A DNA stretch of 64,000 nt from Imbricaverruca yamaguchii (taxonomy: Eukaryota; Arthropoda; Thecostraca; Neoverrucidae): contig JAOTOL010001662.1 in the NCBI GenBank assembly GCA_034440575.1, positions 1,362,001-1,426,000 on the forward strand, read 5' to 3'. Positions within the stretch are counted from its first letter, which is position 1. The number at the start of each line of letters is the position of its first letter. Both the position numbers and the translations under genes were made by a program. Shown here in pieces: positions 1 to 27,508 of the stretch. A model generated the notes under the pieces. It did not search any database and was not told the DNA's origin. It worked only from the letters and a program-made list of their open reading frames with translations.

Positions 1-3000
1 TTCCCCATGTACGCTGCAAATTACGCGATTTGTGCGCTGGCGTGACGCAGTCATTGAGCGCCAGTATCGTCGCTGCAGCGCCATCACGAACGTGTGCTCT
101 ATCATGTTGGCAAGGCGAGAGCTGCACACCATCGGGATGTCGGGTTACTGAACACCATCGGGAAGTACACTGTACCGCGAACGCCTGCTGGTGGACGAGC
201 AGAGCCGATGAAGTGCTGTTTGTAGTGCTTCCGTGCAGCTGATCTGAACGCGCCTTTGGCAGTGATGGTCCGTGCCACTCTGTGTACGCCCAGCCGAATA
301 GGCCGGCCACACGGTGTTATCATCATCAATCACCTGAATGGCTACACTCATTCGGTTCAAAAGCGACGTGGACTCCACAGAATTTAGCGTCACGGCTGAA
401 GCGATTGGTAGCAGCCGTCCTGAATAGACTATTATGAAATGTCAAATGGTCTTATTTTTGCCACGGACGTCATTCCCATTGCAATATAACAAGGCCGGGT
501 CGTTTTCTGAAGATGTCATGCACAGGCTCCGGATCACTCCAATGTCAGATTGGTGAATCACGCTGCGCTCGCCGCTTCAGGTGTTGTTGTTTGTTTGTTT
601 TGTTTGTCCAGCCTGCCACTGTGTAGGTGATGTCGGCTGTTGCTGTGTGTTGTGATTAGTGATCTTTGTATGTTGTTTTGTGGCCTGTGATGTATACTTG
701 TATACAACCGTTTACGACTAAGAGGGAGAGCAAGGAGTATCGAGCTGAGGATAGTGGACGAGGAAGGATGATGAGGAAGGAGGGAAGGATGTGTGCTTCG
801 GAGCCATCCGTGCATATTATATTACAACATACAGATTATATTACAACATGAGTATCGTGATGCGAATTGTCAAAATAGTTACTGTCTTTCTATGCCTGTG
901 TAAGTGCACTTTTTGGTTATCTATTGGAAGGTATGTTGTGGGTGTTTTGTGTTTCCACCAGACGGCGCAGTGGTGGGTGGGAGTAATTGTGTGTTGGGAA
1001 GAGTGATGTGTAGGTCGTTTGCGTGTACGTGTATGCGGCATCCTGCTGTTGTCTTGAGCCGTGGTGCGTTCATCAGTTGGTATTTGCGTGTGGTGCGCAA
1101 TTTGAGTGCTTTTGTATATGCGTGGTGTCTAATGAGTTGTGTTTTGTAGCGGTATCTAATGATTGATTGATTATTTGGGCTTAAGGGCGCATCAACTGCT
1201 TCTGGTTATGTAGCGCCCATAGCGGTATCTAAGAAGTGTTTCTGTTCGTCTGCGCTGAAATTGCGGTGGGTGGTTAATGTGCGCGCTAAAACTGTGGTAA
1301 ATGCGTACGTGTTTTGGCAATTGCATGTATGTTTCTGTAGAAATTTCGAGACATTGATTTAGGATTTTGTCGATAATTTGGAGGTTTGTTGATCCATTGT
1401 TTAAAAAAAAATATGGATCTCCATTCTATAATTAGTCGAATGATTAATTTGTGTAGTGTCATGAGTGCATTTCTGTCGGGTCCACAAGTTGTGCTGGATT
1501 GTGCTTGGAAAATGTGAACTATTGTGATGCGTGGTTATGGATTTTTATATATGTAGCCGAAAGGCACGTTGGGGGGGGCTAATGGAATGCGTAGGAATCT
1601 TGCGGTGTTAACGAAAGGTATGACTATGTGATCTAATATAAGTGGTTGTAAATCCGTGGTGAAAAATAATGTATTTCGATTTGTGAGGTGCGGTCTGTAG
1701 GACTAGTAGTGCTAGTTGCGGTGCATTTATGTAAATGCACATTCAAGTGTTCCTGGTGTGTTATGCGGTGTGTTGTGTGATGCTCAAAGCATGATATTAT
1801 CTGTATACAGAGCAATTTTGATGGAAACTTTGTATGTGATGGTAGAATTTATACCAAGCATAAAGTGGATAGGGCTAAGAACCGAACCTCCCATTAAACC
1901 GGCAGTGTGAAATTTTATGTCTGATGTAGGTATGGGGTCCAGTTGTCACTCGCAAGACGCAGCTTCACAGTTATCACGCTGACCATGCCACCATTGACAC
2001 AAGCCACGCCACAGCCAGAATAGACCACGCCATACCGATCATGATCGATTTTGTGGACAGTTTGCAAGGAGTGACATCACCCAGGAAGTTTCTGACAGGG
2101 CCGTCATTACTAATAATAGACGACTTGCTGATGCCTGCTGGTACTCGGCCGGTAGAGTTGCAGCTGCGCCATCAGATTCATGAAATAATTACGATTGCAC
2201 CAGAGATGTTGCGAAACCCCGGCACGGCAGCAGAAGGTGCGTGTGACGTTCTATCTCTACGATGGCCTAGTCAATCCCATATGCTCCGAGTTTCACATTT
2301 AGGTTTCAGAGTAGCGTGTCTGGCGTCGTTCAGTCGATACTCCTCGCCCGCCAAGGCATTTAACAGTCATAGTAGATAGGAGAAGCGCTTTGATGTCCCG
2401 CTTATAGTGTGGGGTCGGCCCAGGTCAGCTCAGATCAGCTCAGATCGCAAACCTGGTCACGGCGTGCTACTCCACCTAGAAGGCTTTATGAAGACGGTCG
2501 AGTTGCAATAACGAACGCCACTGACGTGAATGGCAGCAATACCGGGCCGCCGGCGTTCAGCCGCAGCCAGCTGTGACGGGCTGCACACCTGACTTATGAC
2601 GTCACTGGGGGAGACTGCCGAGTCGCTTACAATCTGACGGCCGCTTCCGGAGAGTGTGGGCAATTTGCTCAATGGCCGATGTTTGGAAAGTATTACGGTG
2701 TTTGGGTTGCACAAGTTGTGAGATGCATGGTGTCACACTCCCAGGTTGTTTTCAGGACAGCTGGTCGAGTTTTTTGTTTAAACTTCTCCAGGTCCAGCCC
2801 GTTGTCTCTTGGAATTTATCTCGCGACGGCTGATTTCTGAAGCTGGTGCGCATTACTACGCTTCGCGATAGTCATGGCAGGAAGAACTGGTTAATCGGTA
2901 CATGACCATGATTAATGCGGTGATCATGTTGTCAACGTGCCCCACTTGCATTTCCCGTTTCACTTGGAAAACCACAGTTAATGTGGCTGACCATTAAAAC

Positions 3001-3542
3001 ATTTTGTTCTTATAACACACGCGTGCTACTTCTGGAGTATGCATCTTTTCCTGGAGCGAAGTTATAAAAATCTTCTTTTCCACGATTAATCCTGAGTAGA
3101 GAAATATATGTATATATAAATATATGTTCTGCTCAGTATCTGTCGACTGCGGTATAGCACTAGTGCATTTCTCTATTTCTGTGACTGGTTTGCCAACCAA
3201 AACTGTTATGATTTAGCCGCTGGCCGTCGAATCGAATAATCTATGCTGGCATCGAAATGCGACGCGAGTTCTCCTATTCAGCTTAAAGTGGTCGAGAGGC
3301 CTGCATTTGGTCTACTCAACGCGACTTCATCATGCTTCGGTGACGGAATAATCGATGCGAACTCGTGCCGCCAAATCGCTGCCTTTGATGCCGGTGACTA
3401 TTTCTGCCACGAATTCGGTCGTGTGAGGTGCGACGCTCACCGACTGAACCTATCGGCAGGTTGCCGGCACAAAGCCAACACACCCACCACCGACGGGTTG
3501 GCGGTGCAGCAGCCTGCCGGACTGTTAGCGCCTGCCGGACTA
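1..3542. other. No recognisable gene; intron or flank upstream of the kinase exons
   Basis: Short open frames here (for example 2041-2379 and 3243-3599, plus) show no domain I recognise, no paired splice sites matching the downstream kinase, and no family-like composition. The stretch is AT/GT-rich up to about 1.9 kb and mixed after that. The only identifiable element is a short retroposon copy at 1147-1232. The N-terminal and glycine-loop exons of the downstream kinase were looked for and not seen, so they probably lie left of the window. Confidence 0.5.
1147..1232 (-). mobile_element. Short LINE-tail-like retroposon with 13-bp target-site duplication
   Basis: A 60-bp insert (1160-1219) is flanked by perfect copies of TAGCGGTATCTAA at 1147-1159 and 1220-1232. 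Read on the minus strand it starts TGGGCGCTACAT, contains the GCGCCC partner of a hairpin, and ends in an AATCAATCAATCA-type tail. The same core occurs at about ten other places in this window. Confidence 0.85.
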
Positions 3543-5512
3543 TCAGCGCCGTCGTGTGGGACACGGGGCCGACGTGTGGGTCACGGGGCCGGGGTGTGAG
3601 ACACGGGGTCGTGGTTTAGGACACGAGGCCGACGTGTGGGACACGAGGACGTCGTGTGGGACACGGGGCCGGGGTGTGGGACACGGGGCCGGGGTGTAGG
3701 ACACGGGCCCGGGGTGTGGGACACGAGTCTGGCGTGTGGGACACGGGGCCGGGGTGTGGGACACGGGCTCGGGGTGTGGGACACGGGGCCGGGGTGTGGG
3801 ACACGGGGCCGGGGTGTGGGACACGGGGTCGTGGTGTAGGACACGGGGTCGTGGTGTGGGACACGGGGCCGACGTGTGGGACACGGGGCCGGGGTGTGGG
3901 ACACGGGGTCGTGGTGTGGGACACGGGGTCGTGGTGTAGGACACGGGGCCGGGGTGTAGGACACGGGGCCGGGGTGTGGGACACGGGGCCGTGGTGTGGG
4001 ACACAGGGCCGTGGTGTAGGACACTGGGCCGGGGTGTGGGACACGGGCCCGGGGTGTGGGACACGGGGCTGGCGTGTGGGACACGGGGCCGGGGTGTGGG
4101 ACACGGGCTCGGGGTGTGGGACACGGGGCCGGGGTGTGGGACACGGGGTCGGGGTGTGGGACACGGGGCCGGGGTGTGGGACACGGGGCCGTGGTGTGGA
4201 CACGGGGCCGTGGTGTGGACACGGGGCCGGGGTGTGGGACACGGGGCCGGGGTGTGGGACACGGGGTCGGGGTGTGGGACACGGGGCCGGGGTGTGGGAC
4301 ACGGGGCCGGGGTGTGGGACACGGGGTCGGGGTGTGGGACACGGGGCCGGGGTGTGGGACACGGGGCCGGGTGTAGGACACGGGGCCGGGGTGTGGGACA
4401 CGGGGCCGGGTGTGGGACACGGGGCCGTGGTGTGGGACACGGGGCGTGTGGGACACGGGGCCGGGGTGTGGGACACGGGGCCGTGGTGTAGGACACGGGG
4501 CCGTGGTGTGGGACACGGGGCCGTGGTGTGGGACACGGGGCCGGGGTGTGGGACACGGGGCCGTGGTGTAGGACACGGGGCCGTGGTGTGTGGGACACGG
4601 GGCCGTGGTGTGGGACACGGACACGGGGCCGGGGTGTGGGACACGGGCGTGGTGTGGACACGGGGTCGTGGTGTGGGACACGGGGCCGTGGTGTGGGACA
4701 CGGGGCCGGGTGTGGGACACGGGGCCGTGGTGTGGGACACGGGCCGTGTGGGACACGGGGTCGTGGTGTGGGACACGGGGCCGTGGGGACACGGGCCGGG
4801 GTTGGACACGGGGCCGTGGTGTAGGACACGGGGCCGTGGTGTGGGACACGGGGCCGTGGTGTAGGACACGGGGCCGTGGTGTGGACACGGGGTCGTGGTG
4901 TGGGACACGGGGCCGTGGTGTGGACACGGGCGGGGGGGACACGGGGTCGTGGTTGGGCCGGGAGTGTGGGACAGGGGCGTGGTGGGACACGGGCCGGGTG
5001 TGGCACGGGCCGGGACACGGGGCCGTGTGGGACACGGGGCCGTGGTGTGGGACACGGCGGTGTGGGACACGGGCCGGGTGTGGACACGGGCCGGAAGGGC
5101 GGTTACACGGGCGGGGGAACGTTAACGGGCCGGGTGTGACAGGGTGTGGACACGGGGCGGGGACACGGGCCGGGGTGGGACACGGGGTCGTGGTGTGGGA
5201 CACGGGGCCGGGGTGTGGGACACGGGGTCGTGGTGTAGGACACGGGGCCGGGGTGTGGGACACGGGGCCGGGGTGTGGGACACGGGGTCGTGGTGTGGGA
5301 CACGGGGTCGTGGTGTGGGACACGGGGCCGGGGTGTGGGACACGGGGCCGGGGTGTGGGACACGGGGTCGTGGTGTGGGACACGGGGTCGTGGTGTAGGA
5401 CACGGGGTCGGGGTGTAGGACACGGGGCCGGGGTGTAGGACACGGGGCCTGGGTGTGGGACACGGGGTCGTGGTGTGGGACACAGGGCCGACGTGTGGGA
5501 CACGTTGCTGCC
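3543..5512. repeat. 20-bp GC-rich minisatellite array, about 2 kb
   Basis: About 100 head-to-tail copies of a 20-bp unit close to GTGTGGGACACGGGGCCGGG. The unit has a few interchangeable variants (GGGTCGTGGTGT, GTGTAGG). The left half (to about 4190) is strictly in register; the middle (4190-5160) has many 1-5 bp deletions; the right part is regular again. Because 20 is not a multiple of 3 and the unit rarely makes a stop, several frames on both strands stay open for hundreds of codons. Those proteins are artefacts of the repeat. Confidence 0.95.
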
Positions 5513-5838
5513 GGTGCCGCTGACCGGCCGGCTGGACACCGTCGATGTCCTCAGACGCGTCGGCCGAGCCGGTGCGGTGTGTAGGCCGAGCAGCGACCTG
5601 GTCCCGGCCGCCGCTGTGGTCACCGGCACGCGTCCGATCCGACCGAACCTGCCCTTGGTAGATCACTGGACGCGCCGCACGAGTGCCCGACTACCCACCG
5701 CTCCTTCGGAAGCCCGCGCTCACCGGTGTGTCGCAGACAGGGACAGGTATACGTCGGTGAAGCGGCCCTGGCCACGATGAACGGGGTCGTCGTGGCCAGT
5801 GATAGACCACGTATTCGACTGCAGGGCCATGAAGCATC

Positions 5839-5898
5839 CCCAGCTGCATGACCTATGCAGTTGATGCGCCCTTAAACCACAATAACCAACCAACCAAC
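5839..5898 (+). mobile_element. LINE-tail-like short element next to a SINE
   Basis: The core GCATGACCTATGCAGTTGAT is followed by GCGCCCTTAAACC and a tail of AACC repeats (AATAACCAACCAACCAACC). The left hairpin arm is eroded and no clear target-site duplication is visible. It abuts the 3' end of a minus-strand SINE. Confidence 0.7.
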
Positions 5899-6005
5899 CT
5901 CTCACATCCATTGGTCGCTGGTGGATTAGGCAGTCCCGCTGGTTTTGAGATTCGAACCCGTGATATTACGACCACGAGCCCGACCGACTGAGCCGCCGCG
6001 ACCAC
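5899..6005 (-). mobile_element. tRNA-derived SINE
   Basis: On the minus strand an A-box-like GGCTCAGTCGGT (5983-5994) and a B box GGTTCGAATC (5949-5958) lie at tRNA-like spacing. A body with ACCAGCGACCAATGGATGTG ending in GAGAG follows. The body motif (CTCTCACA..CATTGGTCGC on the plus strand) recurs at 15011-15031 and, more degenerate, at 44335-44360. This defines a SINE family rather than a functional tRNA. Confidence 0.75.
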
Positions 6006-6930
6006 CGATGGCCAGCGGCGCTGAAGCGGTGGAGCTTGTGGGTCGTTGACCCGTATGTCCGAGTTCGCCGTATACTCGCACAGACGAGTGACGGGTGAGC
6101 GTGCGCGACGTATGCTTGTGGTGCTTATATAACGCGGCAGATTATTCGGCTCGCTTTCACGAGACCTTCTCACAGTTCAGTTGCGATGGGAATTTAACTC
6201 GTGCTGCGATGCCACCGACAGTTACGATGAGAACTTGACTCGTGTTGCGATACCTCTGGGCCCCGACACTGGTATCCTGCGCTCCTGACGTCAGTTGCGA
6301 TGGGAACTTCACTCGTGCTGTAATATTCCTCGCCCCTGGCACCAGTATCCGGTGCTCATGACGTCATGCTGTAGAAGAGCGCGCCGCCGGCATCGAATTA
6401 AGGACGCGGTCGTTCACCTCCCAGGACAGGAGGAGGTGGAGAGTGAGTTTAGAGGCGTGCCGGACCATAAAGGTCATTTGCGCCGCTTTTAAAGCGAGCG
6501 GGTTTCGCAAGCAAGTCTAAGGCAAGTGCACATGTACGCCAAAGGTGTCTTAAGTTATAATGTGCGTGACGTTAAGGTGTTGAAGGCGGGGGATGGCGGG
6601 GACATCTCCCGAATGTTTAGCGTTTTTAGCTTTACTTTGCTCCTCCGCAGGATTATTTGTTGTTTGGGTGGGGGATGGATGACCGGAAAGTAGGTTTTGC
6701 CAGCACTAGCCTACACTTGTCGAAGAGCACCGAGGTGTCTTCACCGTGCAGACAAGGGGGTAATTGTCCACGCCGATTATCTCGCCGGCTGTCGCGTGCT
6801 AGTTGTTAGTGGGTTAATAGCAGCACGCTGTCATGCAGAATTGTGTTGGAGGCTAGTACGATGTTCTGCAATCCGCATTATCTACGTTCGTTGTACCTCT
6901 GGATAACGTTATGTTATGAATTTTGTATTG

Positions 6931-6973
6931 CCAATTGCCAATTCATAACGTTACGTTATGAATTGGCAATTGG
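6931..6973. repeat. Perfect 43-bp palindrome
   Basis: Two 21-nt arms (beginning CCAATTGCCAATTC on either strand) are separated by a single T at 6952. A partial echo of the centre (AACGTTATGTTATGAA) lies just to the left at 6905-6920. It could be a miniature foldback element or a cruciform-prone site. No target-site duplication was recognised. Confidence 0.9.
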
Positions 6974-7119
6974 AAAATTGGCTCATCCACGTGCGATGGC
7001 ATCTCTGGTCCCATAACACATTGGTAAGCGGTGGATGCGCTGGGCGGACGCGAGTCTGTTTCGCATGACGTCATCGCCCCGCGAAGCCACGATCTTGTTT
7101 TGGTTACCGTGCAAGCCAC

Positions 7120-7265
7120 CGACTGATGTAGCGTAAGTTACGGTCCGGTCGTGTACTGACCCATGTAGCGTAAGTTACGGCATATGTGTGTACTGGCCCA
7201 TGTAGCTTAAGTTACGGTCCGGTCGTGTACTGGCCAACGTAGCGGTCCGATCGTATACTGGACCA
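7120..7265. repeat. Short minisatellite, about 38 bp x 3.5
   Basis: Units contain GTAGCGTAAGTTACGGTCC and GGTCGTGTACTGGCC. The third and fourth copies carry substitutions and a deletion. Each unit includes the near-palindrome CGTAAGTTACG. Confidence 0.8.
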
Positions 7266-7779
7266 CTGACCTACCGACACTGCCAGCTCGCGGGTGGAGT
7301 AGCCTGAGGCGAAACGTACCTCATTGATGATGTAATCTGCTCGGCAGTTCGGTCATTTGCCTGATCTGGATGCCTGTGTACGCCATTAATTTGTGTATGC
7401 TCTTACTTGGCGCGTTTCACGGTTCCCATCTGTTGGAACGGGTGGCGTAATTTAACTGTGACCAGCAGCTGTATGACAGCTTGATTTAGTGTGTCTGTGG
7501 GGGCGAGGAAGCGGTCCATATTTGAAGCCATGTGTCTACAGTTGGCACTGTAGTCCACATTAACCCCACGTTAAGTTTTGTTTCTGAAATGTAGGAGAAG
7601 GAGTGGAGGGCAGTGCTTGACGCCACATGGATTCCGCGGCCTCTCGCCCCAGCTACATTTGGCTAATCGAAAGCGTACCGGAAGTGTCGGCATATAGAAA
7701 CGGTAGCCGGATGCTGCATTTTCACTCGTTTCACACCACGTTTGGAACTGCCACTCACACACTTGTTGACCATTGAGAA

Positions 7780-8185
7780 GGGCTTCTCGCCTGGCGGACA
7801 ATGGTGACCCCTGCGCCGGAAGGGCGCGCCAGGTCACCAGACAAGGACCGAGTGCGCTTTCACCGTGGCTTTGCGACCCGCTTTCTTTGTGCCGACTGCC
7901 GCGGCCGTGCACGGCGCCCGTTGCGTCAGCGGCGGCGCGAGATGGCCGGCCGTGCCGCACCGGAAGCGCGCATGCAGGCGAACGTGGCCTCTCTCTGCCG
8001 GTCGCGACACGGGTCACGGTCGCCGCATCGCGCGGCCCGGTCGTGGCCGGGCGTGCACGAGGCGCGGCGGCCCACTTCCGCCGAGACGGCCGGCGTCGGC
8101 GCCGACCGGCCGCCATGACGCGTGCGGCAAGGTGCGGCCGTGACTTAGCCGCCGCTCCCGGCCGCACGCCTGTTGTCGGGCGATA
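7780..8185. other. GC- and CpG-rich block without an identifiable gene
   Basis: A roughly 400-bp CpG-rich segment with open frames on both strands (for example plus 7773-8186). The translations are Arg/Ala/Pro-rich and match no family I know, as expected from composition alone. It could be a promoter or a first noncoding exon of the downstream kinase; nothing in the sequence proves this. Similar blocks occur near 9.83-10.1, 11.5-11.8, 13.2-13.5 and 18.56-18.86 kb. Confidence 0.35.
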
Positions 8186-9041
8186 AAAAATGGCGCTGAT
8201 GTGCATTGCCATGGACGCGTTGCCGAGAGAATGTGTGGTGCATTATCCGGGTGTGGTGATCGCATGCGTACATACACGTGAGCGGGCTAAACAAACTGTG
8301 GCGGGTCTTAATGTAAGTCTGGGTGCGTGTGGCGGGTGGCGCAAACGTCACTGTCAGAACTGTGGTAATAATTCGTATAACACAAATAAGTATGTGGAGG
8401 CATCAACATGCGGCGGGATGAAGTATTGGAGGATGGGGTGCATGGACAGCATCTGTCATACAGCGCCCAATGCGGCAGGGTGAAGACATGAAACAAATGT
8501 AATATTTAGAATACGATCGTGAATTAATTCGGTGGTGGTGGTAAGTGACAAGAGAGAAGCTATATTTCAAGGAAGAGATTTGCAGCACGCTAATATTGGC
8601 CATAGGAGAAAATGTCAAGCGGATGTCGGAAGTCTTGTTCTTTTACTCAGTGCCTACTGGGCCTTGAGTGCGACGGCCACAGTCACAGCGGATTTGTGCG
8701 ATTTCAAGGCCATTTCAGTCTCGGGGAACCTCGCGAGTAGTGGCAGAATGCTTTCTCATCCGCGTTGAATCGTAAAATATGCGGTGAACATGGCGTTGAC
8801 GTCACTGACATCTACCGCTGGACTTCGTAGCCAATAACTGCCACCGTCACTGAAAATGAATGAAGGTCACAGAGTGATGGTTGGTGGTCTCTATGGAAGT
8901 TTTTAATATGCGAGTTGTACACACTGTAACATGCTGTGCGGGCTGCGGGTGAAATGTCGTTGGGTGTACGGCTCCCTTTGCATTACCTTATACCCCGGGT
9001 ATTACCCCGTTAGCGCTGTCGTATATTACCCCCTGAAGTGA

Positions 9042-25457
<16,416 letters not shown>

Positions 25458-26641
25458 CGGCTCGGTCGCGTTGTGCCGGCGCCCTCGTGTGCCATGCGGC
25501 CGTCGTGCCTGTGATAGTGCCGCCCCGGCGCGCCGCCTCCTGATCTCCCCCCCCCCTGTACAGTCGGCGCGCCGCCTGTACACCCTGTGATGTGTTGGCG
25601 CGATGTGCGCGCGAGACGGGGCGTGGCGCGCCGCCGTCGGCTCGCGGCCGCCCTCGATGTAACCACGCCCCACGCTGTTGTGAGCCCTAGTTGTTGCCCC
25701 GCCCGCGCGCACACGCATTGGTTTTGTGAGTGGTCTGTTGTTGGTGCACCTGTGAGCGGTCCGCCGCCGGTTCTGTGAATGGCCTGCCATTGTTTCTGTG
25801 AACTGTGTGTCCGCCGCCGGCTCCGTGAGCGGTGGTTCTCCGACCCGCGTGCGATTTGTCCCGCGCGGGTGGCTGCGCGAGCGATCCGCCGCGTCGGCGC
25901 TGCGCGCGATCGCCACGGGTTCGGCAGCCTGTCGCCGACGCGGCGAGCGGTGCGTCGTCACTGGCTGCGCGGGGGTTCCGAGCGACCGGCAGCTGGCCTG
26001 GCGGCTGACGCGCGCGACTCGCCGCCGGTCCTGTGAGTGCTGAGCGGGCCGTCGTGTGAACACTGTGATGTGTCGCGGCAGCCAGCCGGTGCTCCGCGTG
26101 CCAAACACAGCCGTCCACGAGCACTGCACGAGCTGCCCGCCTGACACCAGGGACGGACTCATATCGCCGTGTAGATCCAACTAGTCATCGTATGCTAAGA
26201 ATGAATAATACAGAGATACTGGTTTGTACGGTCGTGCTCTATTGATCTGACATAAATTGTCTAAAACAGTACAAATGGACGGTAACATCATCGGCCATTC
26301 TCCAACGCGTTATACGGTCAGGCAAAGAAGATTCGGGGTTACTAAGTGCGGTTAGTTCACGCAACTAAGTTCACGGTGTTACTAAGCGCAGGACGTAGTG
26401 CGCCCCTCAGTGATGCCGGCATGCTCAACTCGCCACAATAATGATGCATTTCACTTCAGACATGCTTCGCTGCAGGAATACGATGGCAGTACCTTGGCTG
26501 TACACTCATGAGTATATCGAGTTTACAAGCTCATCACTTAAAAAAAAAAGGAAAAACTCAGGTAGTACTCGTCGCCGCTCGGATGTCAACACTGCCCGCC
26601 TTGGAGTGATGATACTATACGGGATCGCGTTGTCATATGGT
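25458..26641. other. Shared 3' flank between the convergent kinase and XPC genes
   Basis: About 1.2 kb separates the two stop codons. The left part (to about 26.1 kb) is very GC-rich with Arg-rich open frames in several phases and looks like 3' UTR; the right part is AT-richer. I saw no AATAAA hexamer in the expected sense downstream of either stop, so poly(A) sites are unassigned. Confidence 0.5.
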
Positions 26642-27508
26642 CTACACGTCAAAGTCGTCCTCCGAGTCGGGACTGGCCGGCCGGCGAGACGCCTTCACAA
26701 AAGGCTGCTCCTCGTCCGAGCTAGAGTCGCCCTCGCGAGCCGGCGCCTCGGCGTCCGAGCCAGCCGCCTCGCTGTAGTCCACACGCTGCGAGCGCCGCCT
26801 CGCCGCCGGCCGAGTCGACGCTGCCGCGCTCGGCGCTGGCTCGGCATCGTTGTCTGAGCCAGCCGCCCTCGCCGCGGCCCGCCGTCGCTTCCCGACCTTC
26901 GCAGCAGCGCCGCCGCGCCGCCTGGCGGCCGGCCGCTGCACTGCAGGTTCACGTGCGGCCGGAGGCGGCGGCACCGGTGCGACCTCCCAGTCTGAGTCGG
27001 CCTCCGACTCGGAGCTCAGCGCCAGCCGTGCAAACGTCATGCCGGCGATGGATGCCTCCACCATGCGAGCCTCCTCCTCCTTGGTCGCCGCGGCCGGCAC
27101 ATCGTCCACCTTCGACTCGAGCTTCGGCGCCAGATTCGGCACCAGCTTCGGCACCATCATCGGCGCCATCATCGGCTCTACCTTGAGTCCCAACTGCCGC
27201 TCCATCGCCGCCTCCAGGGCGCCTTTCTGCGTCGGTTTTGACGCCGCCTTGGTCGTCTGGCTCGTCTGCTCGTTCGCCTCCTGCGGCTGCCGCCGTCTGC
27301 TGGCGGCGGCATTGCCCGGTCGCGCCTTCTTGGCGGGCGCCGGCGGCTGGAGCGGCGCGGCTCGCTTCTGAGCGGCCGGCTCGCTCTCAAAGCTATACTT
27401 GGCGGCGAGTCGCTGTCGGATGCGCAGTGCACGGATCAGCCGGCGCCAGTTATCCAGCACGCGCTTCTCGCGCCGCTCTCGCTGCCGCCGCTGTGTCTCG
27501 CGCTGGTC
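26642..27508 (-). CDS. XPC: XPC terminal exon: centrin/TFIIH-binding C-terminus
   Basis: Starts in phase 0 after the acceptor GTCGACAG with [17 protein letters not shown], then the [15 protein letters not shown] helix. The remaining residues are low-complexity: Pro/Ala/Lys, then acidic Ser clusters, ending PDSEDDFDV and TAG. A plus-strand frame across the same DNA is an antisense shadow. Confidence 0.93.
   Translation of the reverse strand, partial: DQRETQRRQRERREKRVLDNWRRLIRALRIRQRLAAKYSFESEPAAQKRAAPLQPPAPAKKARPGNAAASRRRQPQEANEQTSQTTKAASKPTQKGALEAAMERQLGLKVEPMMAPMMVPKLVPNLAPKLESKVDDVPAAATKEEEARMVEASIAGMTFARLALSSESEADSDWEVAPVPPPPAAREPAVQRPAARRRGGAAAKVGKRRRAAARAAGSDNDAEPAPSAAASTRPAARRRSQRVDYSEAAGSDAEAPAREGDSSSDEEQPFVKASRRPASPDSEDDFDV

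Noticed and set aside
3543..5666. Long open frames (up to 682 codons) on both strands, Pro/Arg/His- or Gly-rich
   Set aside because: They are translations of a 20-bp tandem repeat in phases that lack stops; similar length in opposing strands and no non-repeat domain.
7571..8212. 213-codon minus frame and overlapping plus frames in the 7.8-8.2 kb block
   Set aside because: CpG-rich composition removes stops on both strands; Arg/Ala-rich products match no family.
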